Positions 14,701 to 20,829 of a stretch of DNA of 20,829 nt are shown here, in pieces. The translations under genes and the position numbers were made by a program. Origin of the DNA: an uncultured Lysobacteraceae bacterium (GTDB taxonomy: Bacteria > Pseudomonadota > Gammaproteobacteria > Xanthomonadales > Rhodanobacteraceae); contig CAMLSI010000023.1 of assembly GCA_946482585.1 (NCBI GenBank), positions 1 to 20,829 on the forward strand. The letters are read 5' to 3'. The notes under the pieces are model-generated. The model was not told where the DNA came from, made no database searches, and was given only the letters and a program-made list of their open reading frames with translations. Positions within the stretch are counted from its first letter, which is position 1, and each line of letters begins with the position of its first letter.

Positions 14701-15447
14701 CTACGTCCGAAGGATCAGTGTCACGAACCGCATGCCTTGGGCTGCCGGCGCATCGCTGTAGTCGCGGACTTCGCGCTGCACCACATAGCCGGCCTGCTGC
14801 GCGAGCGCATGCAGTTGCGAGGGGGCGTAGGGGCGTATCGTTTCGTCGGTGCGGAATTCGTCGCGCAGCACGTCGCCGGCGCCGAACACGCGATACCAGC
14901 GTTCGATGCGGTTCGTGCCGTCGGCATTCGCGGTGATGCGCTTGCGGCGTTCGAGCACGCCCTCGCCGTGCGGGCGGCGGTAGTCGAGGCGGAAATCGCT
15001 GAAGCTCTCGACCGGCTGCGGCACGAATGCGTCGAGCACGACGCAACCCTCATCCGTGAGCAGCGGACGCAGACCGGCCAGCACGTCGGCGGCGACGCGG
15101 GCGTCGGTCAGGTAGGTGATCAGCGAATAGGGCAGCAGGATCGTCGCGAAACGACCGCGCAGCGCGAGTGCGCGCAAGTCGGTCTGCAGCACCCGCGCAT
15201 CGAGTCCGCGCGCCGCAGCGTCCGTGCGCAGGCGCTTGAGCATCGGCAGCGAGCGATCGGCGCCGCTCGCATCCAGGCCGGCCGCGAGCAGTTCGAGCAG
15301 GATGCGCCCCGTGCCGCAGCCGAGTTCGAGTACGGCGCCGCGCTGCTGCGCGCAGAACCGGCGATACCAGCCGATGTCGTCGTAGGCCATGCTCTGGCCC
15401 ATATCGGTCGCATAGACCTCGGCGATCGCATCGTAGGACCAGGTCAT
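14701..15447 (-). CDS. Class I SAM-dependent methyltransferase
   Basis: 248 residues, cytoplasmic. Seen: an opening WSYDAIAEVYATDM like small-molecule methyltransferases, motif I VLELGCGTG (39-47), an acidic motif II residue in GADRS, and later strands in TILLPYSLITYL and GCVVLDAF; it fits the Methyltransf_25/11 group. The C-terminal half carries a beta-sheet extension (RKRITANADGTNRIERWYRV). ATG at 15447 overlaps the glycosyltransferase stop as ATGA and has GGAG upstream, so translation is probably coupled. As the last gene of the glycan cluster it may methylate a sugar or glycan end, or a lipid or protein acceptor; the substrate cannot be told from sequence. A stray in-frame ATG 18 nt upstream is less likely as the start. 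Confidence 0.9.
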   Translation of the reverse strand: MTWSYDAIAEVYATDMGQSMAYDDIGWYRRFCAQQRGAVLELGCGTGRILLELLAAGLDASGADRSLPMLKRLRTDAAARGLDARVLQTDLRALALRGRFATILLPYSLITYLTDARVAADVLAGLRPLLTDEGCVVLDAFVPQPVESFSDFRLDYRRPHGEGVLERRKRITANADGTNRIERWYRVFGAGDVLRDEFRTDETIRPYAPSQLHALAQQAGYVVQREVRDYSDAPAAQGMRFVTLILRT

Positions 15448-17636
15448 CGTCGGTTCTCCGCGCAAAGCGTGCGATAGAGCGCGAGCTGGCGCGCAGCCAT
15501 CGCGTCCCAGGTGAAACGGTCGAGCGCGTCCTGATCGGCGCGCTCGAGACGGCGGCGCAGCGCCGGGTCGCGCAGCAGCGGCGCGATCGCCGCGGCCATG
15601 CCGGCGATGTCGTCACTCGCGACCAGACCCTGCAATCCCGCATCGGCGAAACCGCGCGCGCCGTCGGTCGTCGTCGCGCAGACGCGTCCGGCCAGCAGCG
15701 ACTCGATGAGCTTGATCGAGGAGCCGCGGATGTCGATCTGCGGATTGATGCTGAGGCTGCACTCGGCCAGATGCGGCGCGGGATCGACGAAGGCCGACAC
15801 CAGTTCGATGCCGGGCTGGCGCAGGCGCGCATCGTGTTCGGCGATCGCGGCGGATTCGACCCCGCCGAGTATGCGCAGGCGCAGCTGCGGAAACTCGCGG
15901 CGCAGCGCCGGCCAGGCCGTGTCGATGAACGCGAGGATGCCGTGCAGGTTCTGCGCATAGCGGAAAGGCCCCATGAACAGCAGCAGGTCGTCCGGCGAGG
16001 CGCGATAGTCGGTGCGGCGATCGACGGCACCGTTGCCGATCAACGCGGCCGGCTGCGGTGCGAGCAGCGCGGCGTCTTCGCCCGAGCACGCGACCACCGC
16101 GTCGTAGCGTGCGATCGCGGCGCGCTGGCGCGCGTCATTGGCCGGATCATTCGCATCGAGGTAGACGTCGTGCAGGCACAGCAGCCAGCGCGGCACGGTG
16201 CGCGGGGTTTCCGGCGCGAGTTCGGCGAGCTCCATGAACTCGATCTGCACGATGTCAGGGCGAAACCGCGCGATCGCCGCATCCAGCGCCGCGCGCAGGC
16301 CGGGCCAGGCGTGGCGCGTGAGGCGTTCGGGCAGGGGCAGCGGTGCTTCGCCGGGCCGGTCGCCGCGGCCTTCGACGACATGCGCGCCGCACAGGTGGCG
16401 CAGCCACGGCTCGCTGGCGTCGCCGTAGAGCGACGCCTCGTCGCCGAGTAGGAAAAAATCGACGTCCTCGGACAGCCGCGCGACGAGTTCGGCCACGCGC
16501 CGTGCGCCGCCGTGCGCCGGCGGAAACAGCGCGAACGGCGAGACCAGCAGCACGCGCGGGCGCGGCGTCGCCGCGGCGCGCTGCGGCAGATACCAGCGGT
16601 CCTGCGTGATGCGATCGAAGCGCAGGCCGTTGCGGCGCGCGCGCTCGGTCGTGAGACGGCAGCGGAATACGCGTGCGGCCAGGCCGATGCCGCGCAGTTC
16701 GCGGCGCGAGCGCGCGTCGATGCGGGCGAGCCGCTGCAGGCTGCGCAGCGGATGCCGCCGCGTCCAGCGATGGCGCAAGTCGAACAGCAGCTCGTTGCGG
16801 TCGATCACGCGCGCGACTTCAGTTTCGTCGAAATAGCGCCGCACGGTGCCGCGATGCAGGTGGTGCGCGTGCGAGGCCGGGCAGAACACGAGCTCCCAGC
16901 CTTCGCTCCAGGCGCGGATGCCCCAGTCGGCGTCTTCCCAGTAGAACGGGTTGTAGTCGCGCGAGTCGGCCACATAGCGCCGCAGCACGTCGGTGCGGCA
17001 CAGCGAGCTGCCGCCGCCCGGATACAGGTTGCCGCGCGCGATCGTGAGATCGCCCGGATCGCGTTCGTAGACCGTCGCGCGATCGGCGCATTCGTGGAAG
17101 TCGGACCAGCCGGTTTCCTCGCGGCGGCGCGCCGGATCGGTGAAGAAAATCTGCGAGGTGACCGCGAACACGTGTTCGTCGCGATACGGCAGCAGATGCG
17201 CGATCGCATCGGCGTCCAGGCGCATGTCGCTGTTGAGCAGATAGCTCCAGTCGTGCCGCGCCGCGGCGAGACCGGCGTCGATCGCGCCGTTGTAGCCGAG
17301 CGCCTGTGGGTGGAACTGCCAGTCGTGGGCCGGCCAGCGCGTGAGCAGCGCGGCGTAATCCTCGCGCGCGGCGCCGTTGACGACGACGACGACCTGGTGA
17401 GGTTCGGCGATGCGCGCCAGCGCCGCATCGAGCGCGCTCAGCGTATCGGCCAGGAGGTCGGGCGTGCCGCGTTCCGGCACGATGACGCTGATGCCGCGCC
17501 CGCGTCGGCCGCGCGCGATGCGGGCAGGGCCGGGGCGCAGGCGCGCCAGCGCATCGGCGCCGAACAGCGCGAGAGCCAGCGGCAGGTTGGGCAGCAGGCG
17601 CAGCGCGCCGGCGGCGAGACTCAGCGCTCGCCTCAC
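15444..17636 (-). CDS. Two-domain glycosyltransferase (GT2 followed by GT4)
   Basis: 730 residues with two transferase modules in one chain. N-terminal GT-A fold, family 2 (about 48-270): ISVIVPERGTPDLLADTLSA, the NSDMRLD metal/nucleotide-sugar motif at 135-141 and the acceptor-side WEDADWG motif at 233-239. A basic linker follows (about 280-355). C-terminal GT-B fold, family 4 (about 360-725): PRVLLVSPFALFPPAHGGAR start, LLFMGPFRYAQNLHGI, and the donor-site region SSIKLIESLLAGRVCATT. The start is GTG at 17636, overlapping the upstream stop as GTGA; the open frame runs further up, but there it is the Arg-rich shadow of the upstream gene. It lacks a signal peptide or clear membrane helix and is probably cytoplasmic, perhaps membrane-associated through its hydrophobic N-terminus (LRLLPNLPLALALFG). 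Predicted to add two sugars in sequence to a glycan; donors unknown. Confidence 0.9.
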   Translation of the reverse strand: MRRALSLAAGALRLLPNLPLALALFGADALARLRPGPARIARGRRGRGISVIVPERGTPDLLADTLSALDAALARIAEPHQVVVVVNGAAREDYAALLTRWPAHDWQFHPQALGYNGAIDAGLAAARHDWSYLLNSDMRLDADAIAHLLPYRDEHVFAVTSQIFFTDPARRREETGWSDFHECADRATVYERDPGDLTIARGNLYPGGGSSLCRTDVLRRYVADSRDYNPFYWEDADWGIRAWSEGWELVFCPASHAHHLHRGTVRRYFDETEVARVIDRNELLFDLRHRWTRRHPLRSLQRLARIDARSRRELRGIGLAARVFRCRLTTERARRNGLRFDRITQDRWYLPQRAAATPRPRVLLVSPFALFPPAHGGARRVAELVARLSEDVDFFLLGDEASLYGDASEPWLRHLCGAHVVEGRGDRPGEAPLPLPERLTRHAWPGLRAALDAAIARFRPDIVQIEFMELAELAPETPRTVPRWLLCLHDVYLDANDPANDARQRAAIARYDAVVACSGEDAALLAPQPAALIGNGAVDRRTDYRASPDDLLLFMGPFRYAQNLHGILAFIDTAWPALRREFPQLRLRILGGVESAAIAEHDARLRQPGIELVSAFVDPAPHLAECSLSINPQIDIRGSSIKLIESLLAGRVCATTTDGARGFADAGLQGLVASDDIAGMAAAIAPLLRDPALRRRLERADQDALDRFTWDAMAARQLALYRTLCAENRR

Positions 17637-18697
17637 ACCAGCCATTCCGCGGCCGGCAGCGAGTCGCCGCGCTGCGCGCGCGCATACCAGCGCAGCGCCT
17701 GTTCCGCGAACATCGCGCACCAGACATTGGGTTGCGGCGCCGCCACGTCGACGCGGAACGGCAGGCGTCCCTCGGCATCGACGCGCGCGCAGAGCGCGCC
17801 GGCGACGCGCTCGACCTCGGCGCCGCCGGCGTCGCCGCTCAGCAGCAGCACGCGCAGGGTCTGCGCGAGGATGTCGCTGCGCGGCACGGCGGAATCTTCG
17901 GCTTCGGGCAGGTTGCCGCCGGCGTCGGCGAGCGCGAGGCAGCGTCGCGCGAGTGTCGCGATGGCCGCCGTGCAGTCGGGTTCTGCCACGAGCATGCCTT
18001 CGGCGAAGTACAGCGTCGGATGCAGCATGTCGAGCTTCAGGGTCGCGATGTCGTCGCGATAGCCGCGGGCGAGGTCGCGACACGCGGCGGCCAGCGCGGC
18101 CGGCAACGGAACATGACGCGCGGCGAGTTCGACGCGGGAACTCGCCTTGACCTCGAACGGGCCGCCGAGCGTCGACCAGCGCGGCGGCAGCACGACGCCG
18201 GGCTCGGTCCGCGCAGCGCGGATCGCGCCGTCGTCGACGAAGCGCGCGAGTTCGTCGACGAGCCGCGCGATGGCCGGCTGCGAAGAAGAAACGAGGCCGG
18301 CCTCGCGTGCGGCGCAGAGGCCGCGCAACAGCATTGCGAGATCGAAGAAGAACACGGCGCGGTTGCGCCAGTCGTCGGCGTCGCTGCCGTCGACGTAGGC
18401 GCGCGTGGCGGGTACGGCGCCGTCGGCGAGTACGCGGGCGGCCCAGTCCGAGGCCGCGGTAGCGGCCGCGGCCGGGCGGGCGTCGGCCGCGTCAGCGTGC
18501 GCGACGTCGGCGAGCCAGTGCAGGTAGTAACCGGTAATTTCGGGATAGACGTAACGTGCTTTTCCGTCGGCATCGAACGCACCGAACACGCCGCCCGCAT
18601 GGACGCCCTGCATGCACTGGACGCTGCCGCCGAGCAGCCAACTGCGCAGGCGCGCCGCGGTGTCGTCGCAGCGTTCGATCAGAGATGGGGGGGGCAT
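17633..18697 (-). CDS. Uncharacterised protein, probable alpha/alpha-toroid (six-hairpin glycosidase-like)
   Basis: 354 residues, no signal peptide. ATG at 18697 has AAGGA 7 nt upstream; the open frame runs further back but is non-coding in character there. The chain is a series of Ala-rich amphipathic helices with short connecting motifs: GGVFGAFDADGKARYVYPEI and TGYYLHWL at about 35-62, then DWRNRAVFFFDLAMLLRGL, LKLDMLHPTLYFAEGML and PQPNVWCAMFAEQALRWYA near the end. This layout (G-G-x-tyrosine/EITGY motif, repeated helix pairs, Trp-rich last hairpin) resembles proteins of the six-hairpin glycosidase or terpene-cyclase-like toroid fold found beside glycosyltransferases. No catalytic residue can be assigned. 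GTGA overlap with the dual transferase implies a shared pathway. Confidence 0.8.
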   Translation of the reverse strand: MPPPSLIERCDDTAARLRSWLLGGSVQCMQGVHAGGVFGAFDADGKARYVYPEITGYYLHWLADVAHADAADARPAAAATAASDWAARVLADGAVPATRAYVDGSDADDWRNRAVFFFDLAMLLRGLCAAREAGLVSSSQPAIARLVDELARFVDDGAIRAARTEPGVVLPPRWSTLGGPFEVKASSRVELAARHVPLPAALAAACRDLARGYRDDIATLKLDMLHPTLYFAEGMLVAEPDCTAAIATLARRCLALADAGGNLPEAEDSAVPRSDILAQTLRVLLLSGDAGGAEVERVAGALCARVDAEGRLPFRVDVAAPQPNVWCAMFAEQALRWYARAQRGDSLPAAEWLV

Positions 18698-18767
18698 GCG
18701 ACTTCCTTGTTGAATCCGGCGGATGGTAGCCGGTCGACGCTTCAAAGCGCAGCATCGTTGCAACGAT

Positions 18768-19877
18768 TTAACCGATGAAAGCCGAAATGATCCGCGCGAT
18801 GCGTTCGCCGCTGCGACCGTCGCCGTAGGCTGCGTCCGGGGTGAACGCGAGGCGTCGCGGCGCCGGCGCCGCCAGCAGCCGATTCGCTTCGGCGACGACA
18901 CGGTCCGTCCTCGGCGGCACCAGCGTCGCAGTGCCCAGCGCGACGCTTTCGGGACGTTCGGTGTTCTCGCGCACGACGAGCACCGGCGTGCCGAGATAGG
19001 GCGCTTCTTCCTGGATGCCGCCGGAGTCGGTGATCGCGAGGCAGGACTGCGCGAGCACCGCGATGAACGGCCGGTAATCCAGCGGATCGACGAGGCTGAT
19101 GCGCGCATGGCCGGAAAGGTGACGGCGGATGCGGTGGCCGACGGTCGGATTCGGGTGCACGGGACAGACCACGCCGACGTCGCGGTGCTGAGCCAGCAGC
19201 TCGAGCACGGCGGCGCAGACCAGATCGAGGCCGCGGCCGTAGTTCTCGCGCCGATGCAGCGTCAGCGCGACCAGGCGCGGCGTGTCGGGCAGGAACGGCA
19301 GCGCGAGCGGCCGCGTGTCTTCGACCTGCTCGCGCAGGAGATCGATGACGCTGTTGCCCACCTGATGAATGCGTTCCGTCGGGACGTTCTCGCCACGCAG
19401 GTTGGCGGCGGCCTGCGTCGTCGGCGCGAAATGCAGCTGCGCGATCGGTGCGATGCGGCGCCGGAACAATTCCTCGGGAAACGGCCGGTACGGATGATTT
19501 GTGCGCAGACCTGCTTCGACATGGGCGAGCGGCAGGCCGAGGTCGCGCGCGGCGAGTGCGGCGGCATAGGCCGTCGACGTGTCGCCCTGGCTGACGACGA
19601 GCGCGCTGCCCTGCTCGCGTGCGACGCGGCGAATGCGCTCGCGCAGCGCCGACAACGCGTGCGACAGCGACGCCGCCGCGATCTGTCCGGCGCTGAGGTC
19701 GCAGCTCAGGTCAAGCTGGCCGAACGTGCGCTCGACCATGGCCTCGTGCTGTCCGCTGTTGAGCAGCTGAGTGTCGAGCGCCGGCTGCGCGCGCAGCGCG
19801 CGCACGACGCTCGCGAGCTTCAGGCATTCGGGGCGCGTGCCGGCAACGACGAGGACGCGCGGAGGGCGGGCGGTCAT
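18768..19877 (-). CDS. wecB: Non-hydrolysing UDP-N-acetylglucosamine 2-epimerase
   Basis: 369 residues against 376 in E. coli WecB. Interconverts UDP-GlcNAc and UDP-ManNAc in the cytoplasm, feeding surface polysaccharide synthesis. Residues of the family active site are in place: GTRPECLK (Arg15, Lys20), QGDTST (Asp99), HVEAGLR (Glu121), PFPEE (Glu135/136), LHRREN (His208), and DSGGIQEEAPYLGTPVLVVR with NTERPE. Unlike E. coli, Cys replaces Ala after GTRPE and the motif after HVEAGLRT is NHPYRPFPEE. ATG at 19877 is preceded only by a weak GAG. It starts 10 bp after the aminopeptidase stop and 70 bp before the toroid gene. No wecC (UDP-ManNAc dehydrogenase) is in the window, so ManNAc may be used directly. 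Symbol by family resemblance. Confidence 0.93.
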   Translation of the reverse strand: MTARPPRVLVVAGTRPECLKLASVVRALRAQPALDTQLLNSGQHEAMVERTFGQLDLSCDLSAGQIAAASLSHALSALRERIRRVAREQGSALVVSQGDTSTAYAAALAARDLGLPLAHVEAGLRTNHPYRPFPEELFRRRIAPIAQLHFAPTTQAAANLRGENVPTERIHQVGNSVIDLLREQVEDTRPLALPFLPDTPRLVALTLHRRENYGRGLDLVCAAVLELLAQHRDVGVVCPVHPNPTVGHRIRRHLSGHARISLVDPLDYRPFIAVLAQSCLAITDSGGIQEEAPYLGTPVLVVRENTERPESVALGTATLVPPRTDRVVAEANRLLAAPAPRRLAFTPDAAYGDGRSGERIARIISAFIG

Positions 19878-19887
19878 GGCGTGTCGC

Positions 19888-20829
19888 TCAGAGGGAGAGC
19901 GCCGCGCAGCGCGCGGCGAGCCAGCGCCGCTCGTCCGGATCGAGCAGCGGCGAGAGTTCGGCGTCGACCTGGGCGTGATACCAGTCTAGCCAGTCGCGCT
20001 CGCTCTCGCTCAGCAGCTCGGCGACGATCGGGCGGCGGTCTATGGGACAAAGCGTCAATGTATCGAAGGCAAGGAATTCACCGAATTCGCCGTCGCCGGC
20101 CGGTACCGTCGCGATCAGATTCTCGATGCGCACGCCATGGCGGCCGGGGCGGTAGATGCCGGGTTCGTTCGACGTGATCATGCCGGGCATCAACGGCTCG
20201 CCGGTCTCGCCGGCCACCGGCGGGCGGATCGACTGCGGGCCTTCGTGCACGTTGAGGAAATAGCCCACGCCGTGGCCCGTGCCGTGTCCGTAGTCGATGC
20301 CTTCCGCCCAGATCGGCGCGCGCGCGAGCGCATCGAGCTGCTGGCCGGTAGTGCCGCGCGGGAAGCGCGCGCGCGACAGCGCGATCATGCCCTTGAGCAC
20401 GAGCGTGTAATCGCGGCGCTGCTCGTCCGTCAGCGCGCCGAGCGCGATCGTGCGCGTGACGTCGGTCGTACCGCCTTCGTACTGGCCGCCGGAATCGACG
20501 AGCAGCAACCCTTCGGCCGCGAGCGTCGCATGACGCTCCTGCGTCGCGCGGTAGTGGGGCAGCGCGCCATTGGCCATGTAGCCCGCGATCGTCCCGAAAC
20601 TCTCGCCGACGAAATCGGGTCGAGCTTCGCGCTGGCGCCGCAGTTCGGCGGCGACATCGAGTTCGGTCAGCGTGCGCGTGCCCAGCGCCGTCTCGAGCCA
20701 GATCAGGAAGCGCACGAGCGCGACGCCGTCGTGGCGCATGGTCTCGCGCACCCGGCGCAGTTCGTCGGGTGTCTTGGTCGCCTTGAAGCGCTGGCTCGGG
20801 TTGAGCTGTTGCACGATCGCGACGTCGTC
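19888..20829 (-). CDS. Xaa-Pro aminopeptidase (M24B), N-terminal part beyond window
   Basis: 313 residues visible plus stop; the frame continues past the window end, so the N-terminal creatinase-like domains are missing. Dinuclear-metal aminopeptidase removing an N-terminal residue before proline. The five metal ligands of the pita-bread fold are all visible: Asp in VDSGGQYEGG, Asp in TTDVTRT, His in GHGTGHGVGYFLNVHEGP, Glu in ITSNEPGIY and Glu in HGVRIENL. After these comes the extra C-terminal domain (FLAFDTLTLCPIDRR ... WLDWYHAQV) of the three-domain aminopeptidase P class found in eukaryotes and many Proteobacteria. The wecB gene follows after 10 bp, suggesting co-transcription, although a functional link with the glycan genes is not obvious. 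Confidence 0.93.
   Translation of the reverse strand, partial: DDVAIVQQLNPSQRFKATKTPDELRRVRETMRHDGVALVRFLIWLETALGTRTLTELDVAAELRRQREARPDFVGESFGTIAGYMANGALPHYRATQERHATLAAEGLLLVDSGGQYEGGTTDVTRTIALGALTDEQRRDYTLVLKGMIALSRARFPRGTTGQQLDALARAPIWAEGIDYGHGTGHGVGYFLNVHEGPQSIRPPVAGETGEPLMPGMITSNEPGIYRPGRHGVRIENLIATVPAGDGEFGEFLAFDTLTLCPIDRRPIVAELLSESERDWLDWYHAQVDAELSPLLDPDERRWLAARCAALSL

Noticed and set aside
16512..18062. Long plus-strand frame opposite the glycosyltransferase and toroid genes
   Set aside because: It is a GC-codon shadow with no start signal and no recognisable fold; the opposite strand carries motif-rich proteins.
17637..18083. N-terminal extension of the glycosyltransferase frame
   Set aside because: The extension is Arg-rich and overlaps the toroid gene in another frame; the GTG at 17636 overlapping that gene's stop fits an operon start better.

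Overview
The window is GC-rich, gene-dense chromosomal DNA. It most likely comes from a gammaproteobacterium of the Xanthomonadales/Lysobacterales, perhaps Rhodanobacteraceae. This is inferred from the ParE N-terminus, a Xanthomonas-style TonB-receptor leader and plug, a propeller-type GGDEF sensor, and a secreted beta-helix protein ending in an IF-x-x-GFE tail. I see no intact transposase, integrase, phage structural gene or CRISPR array.

Layout. From 1 to 2619 (minus) lies most of a membrane sensor with a periplasmic beta-propeller, a Y_Y_Y domain, one membrane helix and the start of a GGDEF domain cut by the window edge. A 181-bp hairpin-rich intergenic element (2641-2821) follows. A LysR regulator (minus) and a LysE-type exporter (plus) then diverge from a short intergenic region holding a T-N11-A dyad. 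From 4513 to 5146 there is no confident gene, only a frame-broken relict of a small exported protein and an AT-rich island. A tRNA-Pro(CGG) with its own promoter and terminator follows on the minus strand.

From 5355 to 9503 four plus-strand genes follow: a DadA-like FAD D-amino-acid dehydrogenase, an exported CocE/NonD-type alpha/beta hydrolase, an N-formylglutamate deformylase, and a 63-residue exported Gln/Lys/Glu-rich peptide. The first three suggest scavenging of peptides or amino-acid derivatives.

On the minus strand come parE (topoisomerase IV subunit B), a broken TonB-dependent receptor that keeps only its signal peptide, plug start and last ~184 residues, and a secreted parallel beta-helix protein.

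The right third is a tight minus-strand cluster, read from high to low coordinates: an Xaa-Pro aminopeptidase (cut by the window end), a non-hydrolysing UDP-GlcNAc 2-epimerase (WecB type), an uncharacterised alpha/alpha-toroid-like protein, a two-domain GT2-GT4 glycosyltransferase and a SAM methyltransferase. The last three are joined by GTGA and ATGA stop/start overlaps. The epimerase would supply UDP-ManNAc, the dual transferase would add two sugars and the methyltransferase might modify the product. This looks like a small surface-glycan or glycosylation cassette and is the best candidate here for an undescribed system.
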